This document shows positions 1-10,930 of a stretch of 64,000 nt of DNA, in pieces. The notes beneath the pieces were generated by a model. That model was not told where the DNA came from. It worked only from the letters and a program-made list of their open reading frames with translations, and did no database searches. This DNA comes from Rotaria sordida (Eukaryota > Rotifera > Eurotatoria > Philodinida > Philodinidae), in assembly GCA_905250125.1 (NCBI GenBank), contig CAJNOL010000540.1, positions 1 through 64,000 of the forward strand. Reading direction: 5' to 3'. The first letter of the stretch is position 1; every line of letters begins with the position of its first letter. Position numbers and translations under genes: made by a program.

Positions 1-578
1 GGAAACCAAATAATATCATTTGTGTCATTTTCATTATTTGTTTCCTTCGATTCTTTACCTAATGTAGCTGCATGAGTCTTGATATTTTTAATAATAAATT
101 TTGAATCCGATTGAAATAAATCTCGTTTAAGATCATCCATAAGTTTATCCGTACATAGAACTTCCATAAAAATATCAAGACCTAGAATAATAATAAATAT
201 AAAATATTTATTATATTGGAAAAATAAAAATTTCATACCAGTAGATGATTGGTTTTTATCAGGTGATACAACAGTTGGACGTGTTTCCATATGTTGTACC
301 TTGAGTCCATCACGACTAAATGTATTAATTAAATTTAGTATTGATGCACTTTTTTTATCCTTAATTGTAACTAATATTGTATAAGTACATTCTTCTTTCA
401 CTTGTTCATCATGTTTTATATGTTGATGTTGATGTTTATGTTGTTCTTCATCATGTTGTTCACGATCAAATTCAGCATCAGCAATTAATGTTCGTTTTCG
501 TGGTTTATATCCATATTCAATAGAATAACTTTTACGAAATGATGGTTTGGATGTACCATCATTCAATAAAAAAGCCAT
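1..578 (-). CDS. TH: Tyrosine 3-monooxygenase (tyrosine hydroxylase), N-terminal part, 3' end beyond window
   Basis: Tyrosine hydroxylase converts tyrosine to L-DOPA, the first step of catecholamine synthesis in neurons; only the regulatory N-terminus lies here. Exon 1 (578-239) opens with ATG and encodes RKSYSIEYGYKPRKRTLIAD, close to KKSYSIENGYPSRRRSLVDD in the fly enzyme (from memory) and holding the usual basic/serine phosphorylation region. A His-rich linker follows, then an ACT regulatory domain from about residue 65, with the characteristic LKVQHMETRP. The exon ends at a GT donor in phase 1; exon 2 starts at 181 after TTCTAG and carries the ACT domain on to NDIIWFP, which matches the WFP that precedes the catalytic domain. 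The iron-binding catalytic domain is beyond position 1. Phenylalanine or tryptophan hydroxylase is less likely because the SYSIE-GY motif is typical of TH. Confidence 0.88.
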   Translation of the reverse strand, partial: MAFLLNDGTSKPSFRKSYSIEYGYKPRKRTLIADAEFDREQHDEEQHKHQHQHIKHDEQVKEECTYTILVTIKDKKSASILNLINTFSRDGLKVQHMETRPTVVSPDKNQSSTGMKFLFFQYNKYFIFIIILGLDIFMEVLCTDKLMDDLKRDLFQSDSKFIIKNIKTHAATLGKESKETNNENDTNDIIWF

Positions 579-1388
579 CGTCTTCTTGATATTTTATTTT
601 CTTGATTCAAATATAAAAGATTTCTGTCTTTTGTAAGAATTAGTAGGAAAAAAAACCAGAGTAGTTCAATTTATATAGTCGATGCATTTCAATAAATTAC
701 GCCTTCGCGAATCGACAGACGCACGCATTTCCTTTTGAAATGAGAAATTGACAACATGCCGATTTGTATAAAAAAAACGACAAAGAAAGAAAAAGCTTTC
801 ATCATGAATAATGGATTGGATGATCGTCTTGTTGATTGCTGCGAAGCATCAACAATTGTATTTTTCAAAGACATTAACAAAACTGACAATGATTTGCATT
901 AGATTGCCGTGCAAACAAGTCATATAGTTTGTTCAAGGTCAATCTTGGATATTGTCAATTATAACGATTAATGGTGTTATTGTTATTTCAGTCCTTTTTT
1001 TTTCCATACCGGATGTCTCTCTTCTTCTCCTTTTATTTTTCGTGATCAATTATCAATTGCGATCGTAAACGATAGACGTTGACAGCCGATTTTAAATATT
1101 GTACGACGTAAAAGCTTTGTTCCTTAAACTGTCGATCAAATTTCTCTTGTCAAATACTATTTGCTGCCGGTAATGATCAATGAATAAATTAAAAAGCATA
1201 AAGAAAATGATTAGGTTCAACAATTGTTCAAGTTTTATTTTTGTTCTTTCATATTAAAAATATATATATACATCATAATAGAGAAAAAGAAAAAAAAAGA
1301 ACAAAACGAAAAAAAGAAATTATCGAAACATGAATTTTTGAATCAAAAAACAAGAAACAAAATATAATATAAAATAGATTTAGAAATG
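579..1388. other. Intergenic: tyrosine hydroxylase upstream region
   Basis: About 810 bases between the start of the tyrosine hydroxylase gene and the 3' end of the next minus-strand gene. It should hold the promoter of the hydroxylase. I see AT-rich DNA with poly-A and poly-T tracts (1260-1320) but no convincing reading frame and no core promoter motif I would place. Confidence 0.5.
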
Positions 1389-4300
1389 TTAATCATCTTC
1401 AATAATATCAATCCATCGTGGAAATTGAATTTTATGTATTGGTGCATCAGCTTTCACTGCTTTAATAATAATATTAGCTGCTTTATTTGTAAATTTATGT
1501 ACACGTTTAAGATGATCTTTAAGATGTCGTACTTGTTTGATTGTATCACATGGTGAATTAACTATATGAAGTAATGGATAATTTATAAAAGGTTTATTTA
1601 TTGGACAAAAAACTGTACGTAATTCGTCAATATTTAAAATAATATGATTATCATTAAATAATTGTGTTGTCATTGGATCTTGACCTGAATGAATAGCTCG
1701 AGCAAGTGTAAGTGATGCTAATGAAGTTAAATGATGAACACGAAGAAAATGTTCGTGTAAACGATATGTACGTTGATTATTATGAGATTTTCTTGAACAT
1801 AAATTTATTCCATGTAAATGACAATTAATACCAAAGACACCATCTTGTGTTAATGGACAATAACCACGTATTTTTGATGCACTAAGATTTCTTTTTGGCT
1901 ATAAATAATATTGAAAAAAAAAACTATTTTATCGAATAAAAAATAAAACTTTATTTTATAACATACTGTTTCATTACTTTCATCTCTATAGAACAAAAAT
2001 AATTCAATAAAGAAATATATTAAATAATTATATGTATTTTACCTAAGTGAACTATCTTCCATTGTATTATCTTCATTTTCTAATTCAATTGAATTTCTAT
2101 AACCATCAGCTAGATAAAAAGAAAATGATCTTATGATCAAAGTTAATCAAAGAAATTAAGTACATTCGTCAGTGAGTTGCAAATATTCGTTCTCTTGTTC
2201 CGTTGGACTAGAAGACAATAAAGGAAATTATGTTTAAAAAAAACTAAGGACTTATTTTTTTATAAACTTACGGTGAATTTCCATCAGCATTCAATATTGA
2301 AGGAAAAGACTCGATGGTTTCAGAACCTAAAAGTATGAAAGAAAACTGAAGTATATTTGACGATCAAATGCAAATTTTTCTCCTCTAAATCAAATCTATT
2401 TTAAAAGTTTAAATATATAATGTTTGCATATATGTCATTATTATTTACCATCGTTAGTTATGATCGATGAAGATAAAGATATTAGAAACATAAAATGAAT
2501 GTTATTTCTTTTTTTCTTTATTAAATTACGCATTTTAATTTTTATAAACATATAGGATAACTAAATATTTTCAGGTTTCAGAAAGATGTTGTGTGAGTAA
2601 CTATTATGCTTATAATGAAATCTCATCAAACGATAAATCACTTTGAAGATGAGTCTTACCTGAATAGATAAGCCCTTTTGAAACTTGATAAAGCTAGTCT
2701 TCTCCGACCGGAACGGGTTCCGATTATGATGTCATATCCAGAGCCGACTCGACAACTAATGAGACCTCAATATTACAAAATATTTTTACTTTTTCAAATT
2801 GGTAAGTTATATAAAAGCATAAGAGTGAAAATGGGTTCGGTTATAATTGAGCAATTTATCGTACTTGAGAACAGTTCACAAAAGTGGAAGATGATATTGT
2901 TTTACTAAAAGAATTTGTTTTTAGTGAAATTTCCATCTACATGTAATGATGAGTCATATGACGAAGTGACTCAATACAAGGAGAGGAAAATCAATTATCA
3001 AAAGGGTGAATATGTATTGTGATGATGGAAAAAGTATTCATGAATGTATTCATAATTATGATAGTTGGGACCAACACCGTGTTCCATTCAAGTATTATTA
3101 GCAACAAATAAACGTATACTTAGCGAAACTGATCGAATTTTAGAAGCAGAAAGACGCCAAATGAATCCTGAATTACTTATTGTTTTGTGAAATTTGAAAT
3201 GATCTCTTTTTTTTGTTGCTCTTTATGGAAGAAACTAAATGGTATACTTTTTCAAATAAAATAAAAGTTTGGAAAAAGTATCTGCCACATGTCGATCAGC
3301 TTCAATTCGAGCTCGGTTGAGTATTGGGTACAACAATCTGAATCCAAATGTGAAAAGCCATACCCGTGTAGGGCACTAGATGAAGCCTAAGAAGACTGAT
3401 GTGTATATGTCTTGTCTGTAGAGTTATAATCATTTGAGTAAATCTTTCAACAAAACGTCATGATTTCTTTCGGATTACCTTTAAAATCGACTTTCAATTT
3501 GAAACTTTGCATAAATAAAATTCTTAATGAAATTACTTCATTTTGAAAGTATGAGGCTTTCTGGTATATCCAATCTTCTGGTATCAAAATATTGAAAAAT
3601 TCTCTTATGTTAACAAACAAATTTTGTTCTTATACTTTTCATCTCAGAATATGAACTAATCTCACAGAGAACTTTATTTGTGCAAAGTTTGAAATCGAAA
3701 TTTGAAAGTTAACACAGAAGATGTTCTGAGAGGAATCAGAACATTTTGTTGGAAAACTTATTCAAATAGCCCTAGCTCAAGAAAACAAAATCACACATAT
3801 GAATTCTTTTAAACTTTCTCTCGCTTCAATGAGGTCTATCTAATGAGGTAAGACTCATCTTCAAAGCAATTCATTGTTTGGTCAGGTGCTCCCGTGATAT
3901 ATGTATAGAAAAAATTAAGCTTAACTTTTTCTTTTCCCGTAGAGAACATATTGAAACAAACAGTTTTCGAAACTTAGTTGAGTATTCAGCATTGTAGACC
4001 AAGTAGTTTATATATGATACGTTACCATAATCGATAGCTGCTTGATTTTCTTCTTCATCATTCATAACTGATTCGATTTTTGGATGAATATCACCTAATC
4101 AATAATTATTCTCTTTTTGTTTTTCTTTTAAATAAAATAACTTACAAATAATTGATTTTGATCGATTTTCTTGTTCAATAGCTTTCTGTACTGTTTCAAT
4201 AGCCATTTGAAGTTTTTGATTATTCTCCATTGAATCATGAAAATGATTAATTAATAATAAATTCTTAATATCTTTACTTAATTTTTGATAATTTTCAAGT

Positions 4301-4548
4301 TTAATTTTTAATTTTTGAAATTCTTTTTGTATTTTATCTTCATTAAATATTGAAATATAATTATTCCATAACTCTTCTAATTGTTTTTGAAATTGTATTT
4401 GTTTTTCAATATATTTATCATGTTCAGATAAATGTTTGATACATAACATTTTTTTACAATGATATAAACATGGAAATACACGTATTGATATAGGACTAGA
4501 TTCTTTTAAACATAATTCATCTTCACATTGACCAGATAGTTCAGACAT
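1389..4548 (-). CDS. Cys/His-box coiled-coil protein of a rotifer-expanded family, with an element in its largest intron
   Basis: Exon 1 (4548-4146) begins MSELSGQCEDELC and has a Cys/His box (FPCLYHCKKMLCIKHLSEHD, B-box-like), then a Lys/Glu-rich coiled coil to about residue 135. Exon 2 (4094-4026) ends in IDYG in phase 1. It joins, in matching phase, an exon starting at 2326 (SETIESFPS). Further short exons form an acidic linker, and the last exon (about 1899-1389) holds two Cys/His units: YCPLTQDGVFG...HLHG...C followed by YRLHEHFLRVHHLT, and FCPI followed by HLKDHLKRVHKFT. These look like degenerate C2H2 fingers. Function unknown; zinc or nucleic-acid binding is inference. The 1.7 kb intron 4025-2327 contains the inverted-repeat element at 2641-3866, so the halves could be mistaken for two genes. 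An in-frame ATG at 2533 could instead start a separate short gene. Confidence 0.62.
2641..3866. mobile_element. 1.2 kb element with 21-bp perfect terminal inverted repeats
   Basis: The left end CTTTGAAGATGAGTCTTACC (2641-2660, plus one matching base) is repeated exactly in inverted orientation at 3846-3866; weaker similarity (TAGATA) continues inward. The interior has several short coding-like stretches on the plus strand (around 2690-2900, 2925-3020 and 3090-3190), none of which I recognise. It also contains a nested fold-back at 3431-3768. No clear target-site duplication is visible. It looks like a degenerate, non-autonomous DNA transposon; superfamily undetermined. It lies wholly within an intron of the surrounding minus-strand gene. 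Confidence 0.6.
3431..3768. repeat. Nested fold-back with about 115-bp inverted arms
   Basis: The arm 3431-3545 (containing TTTCAACAAAACG and AATTTGAAACTTTGCA) is matched in inverted orientation by 3650-3768 (CAAAGTTTGAAAT and CATTTTGTTGGAAAACTTA) with scattered mismatches and about 105 bp between. This is typical of a MITE. It lies inside the larger 2641-3866 element, so it may have inserted later or may be that element's own internal structure. Confidence 0.55.
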
Positions 4549-4983
4549 TTTGTTTTTTAATCTTGAAAAAAAGAAAAATACAAAAATCAAAATAATTTTA
4601 TTTTTAGGTTTTTTTATAAATGCAAACAAAAGAGAAATGTTAATTCTTCTCTCTTGCTATTTTTCTTTAATGATTCAAAACTTTTGAAGTAATTTTCAAT
4701 TTATATACCAGTTTATTTGCATTTAATACTGTCATTTGACGAAAACGAATTAAATGATAACGTAATTGTTAGCGTTTCGTTCTTTCCTTTTCTGTTGTTT
4801 ACATAATATATGTTACATGTCATATGTACTGATGTTTATGCACGAACTTTATTATGTAAAGAACAAAAACATATATAATATGTATATGAAGAACAAAAGA
4901 AAAGAAGATACCAATAGAGATCAATGGATAATGAAAGAGGACAGCGGATCACAAGGAGACAGAGAATATGTATGCATGCAACA

Positions 4984-5740
4984 TCACTGTAACAGTAATG
5001 AATATGCAAGTTGTGGTTTTACAGTTCGACAATAACGTTTAGGTGATTTATGAGTTATTTTTAATGCATCATTATGAATACTAAATGGACATTGTAGATG
5101 ATTTATTTGATCAATAACAATATCATTTAATTGAAACAAAGTTTTTTCAAAAGGATTTTCATTATTTTGAATTGCTTGACGAATTACTTCTATACTTGAT
5201 ACGGTTAATTTATGAAATTTAATTAAATGACGATATAATTCTCGATAATATTTTTCGCGGGAACATAAACACTTCGCATGATCTTTTTGTGTTAAATCAA
5301 ATGCACCATCAGACTAAAATGGACCTTCACCAGATAATTTCCGAATTGACAGAGAATTGTTCTAAGATGAGAAAAAAGAATAGACGAAAGTTATAACGGA
5401 ATATTCAGTATCTTATCCAGATTTTCTATTCTAGAGGAGCGATTTAAAACTTCAGGAGTACGAACACTTATTTTTGAGAGCACAGACAAATAGTACGTGC
5501 TACGATGATTACAAACTCTGGAAAGGTCAACCCGATCTTCGAAGTAGTGCCAATCTTTTGGCTCCTACGCTGGATAAAATATTGTAGAAGACATTAAATT
5601 GTAGCTCAGAAATTCTCATCGAAATTTAGTAAAACATAGTTCAATAGTTAAAAATGTTTTCGAATTTGAATGATTTTCAATGAAGATGATTACCATTTGA
5701 TTTTTAATAGTTACATTGTCGTCACTTTTACTAAAATAAA
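4984..5740 (-). pseudogene. Broken tandem copy of the Cys/His coiled-coil gene (C-terminal half)
   Basis: The exon 5362-4984, after a good TTTTTTCTCATCTTAG acceptor, reads NNSLSIRKLSGEGPF, an in-frame TAG, then SDGAFDLTQKDHAKCLC and YYRELYRHLIKFHKLT. It aligns with the last exon of the gene at 1389-4548 (YCPLTQDGVFG ... YRLHEHFLRVHHLT). The first Cys of the CPL motif is Gly and a stop follows shortly after. The end is shortened, losing the final HLKDHLKRVH unit. A short upstream exon near 5736-5700 (SDDNVTIKNQM) resembles the linker. No N-terminal box was found upstream. It sits in the same orientation about 430 bp upstream of the intact gene's start, consistent with tandem duplication. Confidence 0.6.
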
Positions 5741-6659
5741 AAGAATGAAGTATTGAATTAAAATAGAAAAACAATTATTACAAGGAGTTATTCATTGAAT
5801 GATCATATGGGTTAATTGTAGAGGTCTGCGATAAAAAAAAACATTGTTTTTTAAATAGTGAATTTTCTACATGGTTAAATGAAGTTAGAGTTGAGTTTCA
5901 ATAAATTAGTGGCTATAGTTTAATCCTAGCAAACTCTCATTCGAGATCGAACTCACCACCTGTCATTGATTTTTGCTTCTGTTGTTCAATATTATTGTTT
6001 AATCTAATGAAATTATTTCATAAAATACCAATCGAGTGGTTCACGAAAAATGGGTAATTTTCTATGCGAATATATGTATATATAATCCTAATAATTTTTT
6101 CTATTTTCATACCAGAAGATACACTGTGAGATTTTCGATGAGAAGAAATCGTTCATACACTTGTACATCTAAATGATTTATGCGTCGAATCACCGAAAAC
6201 AGGTGTTTGTGTGTTCACTTTATATCCAAAATATTCTAGTATATTAGAACTTGACACTATATTATCATCTCATAATATGATCACTATACAAAACCTCGAT
6301 ATGATAACGAACAAATTTCTAATTTTATCGGAAACTATATTAATCAAGTTCTTCGTCTTCATTGTCCTGACAAATTTATTACGAAAATGAACTTTAAAAT
6401 TCACTTGATCGATGTTTAATTTCATTCGACAAATACTATTAAAAAGTCGCTGATTGATCCAACAAATTTTCTCGCCGACAGTAATTAGTCTGACCCTTCA
6501 CATATATCACTGACGTCATCTGCTTTGATACACAGACAAAATAGCTAATAATAAAATTGGGTTTGATTTTTGACAAATACTAAATTAATGCCATTTTTAA
6601 TAATAACCACGTCTTCTATCGACAAATTTTATTAAAATAACGATCTTTTTGAAACGCTT
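5741..6659. other. Gene-free AT-rich stretch
   Basis: I see no supported gene, RNA or element here. Both strands have frequent stops and no convincing splice-linked exons. Confidence 0.4.
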
Positions 6660-7980
6660 GGTCTTTTCTTTCAACTAATCGTCGCTCAATCTATGTACAC
6701 TCGCCGTTCATGCTCAAGTCATCAACACAATGGTTCAGTTTGTAAACCATGTTCTTCTGTTTCTACATTGTTTCTACACTCAATCATCGGAGAATTTTCA
6801 GCCTATCGACTGATTTCCTTGCTTGACCATTGTTAATGGTCACAAATATATGTATTCTAATATGTCAAAAGCAACTAACGTCAACACAGATGATCAAATG
6901 GCTATTTTTTGGAGTAGCACACCAAAGAAAAATGAATGTCTCCTCTTCATTTTCCTTAATTGTCAAAAAGAAATTGCCGTCTATATATCTATCCAATTCG
7001 TCCTGTTTATCTGAACTGTTTAGCGATGACATTCACATAGCTGGCTCATGTCTGATAACACGTTCTGGTGAGATACAAATCGATATAATAAACATTCACA
7101 GTAATGTTTAGCTCTTCAGTTATGAAGACTGCATCCTCGGATAGAAGATGATCCGAATCAATTAATTAAAGTCAATGAAATTAATGATAATTATAAACAT
7201 CGATCATTGTGTGTCGATCATAATCCACGTTTTGCTATAAAAGATTATTATATGTTAAAAGGTTATTATATGTCAAAAGATCATTATATGTCAAACGATT
7301 CACATATATGTATTTGGCACGAAGAAAATAGAATTGTTCCTGATAGTGATGTTAGAAAGAATGTGGTACCTGTTATTTTGTATAATCAAATCGAAGATTA
7401 TTGGCATGTTAAATAATATTCAAATCATAGGTTTTATCCTGAACCAGATGTCAATGTTAAGATCAGAAAGGCTTTGTTGATGTTTTGGAGGATGATCCTG
7501 TCATATCGTTGGATGGATCAATATATAGTTACAAACATTGGAGTAGCAATCAATTGGGTGGTGTCATTTCGATGAACGAACCATCAATCGTACGAATGTC
7601 TGCTATAGTCCAATTAACTGTACTAATACTGAATTATCACCAGCTACTTGCATTAATCTTAATGTAGTGATAAAACCAGGTGTCACTGTTCGATATGTAC
7701 GATTGCCATTATCCCGCGGTCAATCAAAAATATGACAGATCAATTAATATTCATTTATAAATTAAAAATTAAGAATTTGTTCCACGATATTATTCACAAT
7801 GTGAAAGATAACATCAACCGTAATAAATGTTATACGACGATTCGGTACAATTATGTTATCAATAATGTTTCTTGTTCTGCTTTCATTCATTACATTCTTC
7901 ATTACATTCCTCATTACATGGATCAAATATATAGTGCAGAAACGTATTTACATTCTGGAAAAGGATGTAATTAGATAACC
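6660..7980 (+). pseudogene. Decayed coding-like region, unrecognised
   Basis: Several plus-strand stretches look coding by amino-acid content: around 6830-7110 (SSCLSELFSDDIHIAGSC), 7140-7416 (RSLCVDHNPRFAIKDYYM and CIWHEENRIVPDSDV) and 7600-7735 (INCTNTELSPATCINLNV). They are not one open frame, and I could not link them by splice sites. Cysteines and Asn-x-Thr sites suggest an extracellular protein. I do not recognise the family and make no functional claim. It may be a relic of a host gene or of a mobile element. Confidence 0.3.
7240..7311 (+). repeat. 18-bp tandem repeat, four units
   Basis: Four consecutive 18-base units (7240, 7258, 7276, 7294) of the form AAAGATTATTATATGTCA, the last diverged. 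In the local open frame they encode a hexapeptide repeat (KDYYML, KGYYMS, KDHYMS, NDSHIC). Because 18 is a multiple of three, copy changes would keep the frame, as expected if the repeat arose while the region was coding. Confidence 0.7.
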
Positions 7981-8824
7981 TTGTACATTACTTAGGTTAG
8001 ATTGTAAACATAGATATTATATGAATATCAATAAACTTTTTCTAATTTTTATTAAAATCTTCTTCAAAAAACCAAAATAAATATGCTAGAATTCTATACT
8101 TTCCGCATAAACACTACAAAAAAGTTGTCTCACTTATATTACCATCTGCATTTTCGTTACAAAATAAATTTCGCTTTGGCACATAATCGAAGCATTACAA
8201 TTTTTATCATCATGAGCATCTACTATGTAGAGACAATTATTGATGCATATCAGTGATGATCATTAAAGGAGAACAGTAGTTCACTCAGTACCTTCGATGA
8301 ATAGACAGTCGGTCGGCAGTAACATATGAATTGAATAATTAAATAAAATAATGACTACTGCTAAGTAGAGTAAACAATACTTATATCAGCTTCACCGAAT
8401 CTGACAACTAGTATTAGACAGCAAATTCAAGCAGGAAATTATTGCAAAATTTTCCTTCGAGCCAGTTTCAGCAATGATCACAATGCGATTAACACAAATA
8501 TCATCAAGATGAAGTCAAAACTCTCAGTTTTTGTCCGATGACATCCATCAAAAACATCAGCATTCAACAGAGAATCGAATTCTGCATCCATCACAGCTAA
8601 TTAAAGAGTTATCACAAGTCCAAGAGCAAATGTCAACAAGAAAGATGCGAATTTGCTGCTGACTTTCTGTAAGTATCAAAAGTTTTGAAAATTTGAGGGA
8701 AGAAATATCTTTACCGGTGAAAGAAAAATAAAAATGTGAATTCGATTATTACTTGTTCACTTCATATAAAGTGATGACCGAAAGTCTCTCGAATTACACA
8801 AACTCTATCAAATGAATTGATCAG
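7981..8824. other. Gene-free stretch downstream of the Tc1 relic
   Basis: No supported gene. It borders the C-terminal end of the Tc1-like transposase relic and may hold one end of that element, but I could not find a matching terminal inverted repeat. Confidence 0.35.
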
Positions 8825-9690
8825 ATCAAAACATTTTTATTATGTACAAGCTGATAGTACGCATTGATCAATAATATAAAGTCACTTGGACCTCCATTAA
8901 CTTTAGAAATTCGATCATTAATATAATGTACAAATTTAATGGTCAGTTTCGGTGTTAGAGCCTTTCCCATTCGCGTTTTATTACTAAGGTCAACTATTGA
9001 TAAGTTGTGAACCTTTTTCTTCTTAACTTCATCTTGAAGAGTTGCCAATCATATGGAATGGCTGCAAAATCGGGTGACATCGACGGCTGATCAATTTTGT
9101 GAACACCGTTATTCATTTTCCAATTAATTGCTGGTTTCGATGTGTCCTTGGAGTCATTGTCTTCTCCATCAATATCGCATTTAGATTCCGTTTAAAACAA
9201 ACGACACGACTGAAATCTTCACTTGTGAGATAATCTCCAAACATTGACTTTGATAGGATACTTGTTGGTTCGTATAATTTTCTTTTTTCCTCGGAAGATC
9301 CAAACAAATTCTAGGACAGAATTCGGACGATGATCTTGTATTCATTTTAAATGATTTTCTCGATGATCTTTCATGAGCGATATGCTACAGCACAGGCCGA
9401 TTGTACTTCGCACTTGATTTGTTCAAACGCCGTCGCACCGTTCTCTTTCTGATCATGGCTCGTTTTTGCTTCACTTGGCTAGCAATGTTTCGGCTAGTGA
9501 CGAAAGCTTCTATTGTTTGGCAAATAAAGCAATTTTCGATCCTTTTTTGAGGTTGTTGCATGTGACCGACTCAATCGGATTGAATCAGTCAGGTCTTTTG
9601 ACTCTTTCCGTTGTTTGAACCACAATTTCATCATTGTTACGTTGCATTGAAGTGCTTTCGCCATAGCCAAATAACTGAGGTTTTGTAGCT
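8825..9690 (-). mobile_element. Tc1/mariner-family transposon relic
   Basis: Reading the minus strand across changing frames gives the order of a Tc1-like transposase. There is a helix-turn-helix/linker region (DLTDSIRLSRSHATTSKKDR near 9550-9600), then KKRAMIRKRTVRRRLNKSSAKYN-like text around 9430-9490 with the typical TVRRRL, and a catalytic-region remnant with FGSSEEKRKLYEP (9307-9250), equal to the usual FGSDG..YVWR. Next comes QPSMSPDFAAIPYDW...K (near 9080), equal to WPAQSPDLNPIENLW, then a tail with VIKREWERL and KVNGGPSDF, equal to IKEEWE and KGGPTKY. Frameshifts and stops are frequent, so it is dead and old. Terminal repeats were not found. Confidence 0.75.
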
Positions 9691-10503
9691 AATAATTAAC
9701 AAAAATGCCACAGGAATGAACAGTGATTCTGATTAAGAGATGACTAGTGCAGCTTATTTATATTTGTTTTACTGAAAATTCTACTAGATAGAGACTATTG
9801 TCCACAAAACGACTTGTGCTATTTATTCTTGTAGTACAAACCCAACAACTAAGATTTATATTGTTTATCAGCGAAAAATTCAATAGAACAACACTTTTTT
9901 ATTCAAGTCTTAGTGAGAATATTCAACTATGTTTCTTTCTCAGTTGATGAAAAATCCCGCCATGATCGAAATCGAGCCATACTCGTCGCAAATAAATAAA
10001 TGATCCTTTAGACTGATTCTTGAATTATCAATCAACTGCAAATAATCGAAATTTGCAAGTGGCAATGATTCTCGAAGAACACTTGATGTTTCTATTTCTG
10101 TTATTATGATACACTTCACATATGGGAAATATTATAGCTTCGATGGTCTGAGCCACAACTAGTTTCTGGCAGGTTAAAACTCCCTTGTATTTATTGCAAA
10201 GGAGTAAATAGTCGTTTTTATTGATGAGCAAAAACTTAGTTCATTTCTTCTGGGCTATATTTTTACTAATATCTACTAGAGGTATATCTCTTTATCTGAC
10301 AGCTATCAGTGTGAAATAGATATGGTGTATGTATACGAACTACGTTCGTTTTTGATTATCCATATTTGATCACCAATGAAGTAACATTACAAATTATCCA
10401 TCTTTTTATCATGGATCTTTTTCAGATAGGGCCATATGAGATTTCTTTTTTTTTTCTTTATGATTATATGCATGCATATCTGTTCTTCTTTTCTTAGTTA
10501 TCC
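9691..10503. other. Gene-free stretch
   Basis: A 67-codon minus-strand frame at 10231-10028 is present but has no recognisable domain or splice context. Nothing else is supported. Confidence 0.35.
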
Positions 10504-10930
10504 ATATCAATACGACAGGCTAATGATGCGTTGACAGAAAAATCATCTACATCTTGAAATAATGAAGTATTTAGTTTATAATATTTATCAAATTTTGACT
10601 CATCATAAAATGCCGTCGTATGAGTATCAAGACATGACAGATCTCATGTGTAAGAATGCACCCATGTGAATTTCAATTTTAGAATTGGAATTGAAACTGG
10701 AGTGAATTAGAATTAATCGTTGTGATATTACTAACTTTGCACATATTTACATAATACTCACACTCACAGCATGCTATATCTGTATTTTTCCAGATTATGA
10801 AGCCTCGAGCGTATAATCCATTATATTGAAAAATAGGTTCTATAAGTTAATCAAATAGCACATGATTCATATTTGAATGTTGACTATCTGGACAAATTAT
10901 ATTATACATTCCAAATAATGCGAATAGTTA
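10504..10930 (-). pseudogene. Coding-like relic, unrecognised
   Basis: On the minus strand, 10930-10735 reads LFGMYNIICPDSQHSNMNHV, a stop, then IEPIFQYNGLYARGFIIWKN and a Cys-rich DIACCECEYYVNMCKV. After about 130 bases a second stretch (10645-10504) reads LDTHTTAFYDESKFDKYYKL ... VNASLACRIDMDN and stops. Composition is coding-like and the Cys pattern suggests a secreted domain. The internal stop argues it is a broken host gene or an exon pair with an unresolved boundary. Family unknown. Confidence 0.3.

Noticed and set aside
689-889. 66-codon minus-strand frame upstream of tyrosine hydroxylase
   Set aside because: No domain, no splice context, low-complexity hydrophobic text; likely chance within the promoter region.
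2447-2533. Exon with its own ATG as the start of a separate gene
   Set aside because: No good acceptor precedes it, and skipping it joins the N-terminal and C-terminal halves in phase; kept only as an alternative.
4766-5035. 89-codon plus-strand frame
   Set aside because: It overlaps the end of the Cys/His pseudogene on the other strand and has no recognisable features.
6660-7980. Retroelement or viral glycoprotein relic
   Set aside because: Only a cysteine- and Asn-x-Thr-rich look supports it; no polymerase, integrase or terminal repeats were seen, so it stays an unassigned relic.
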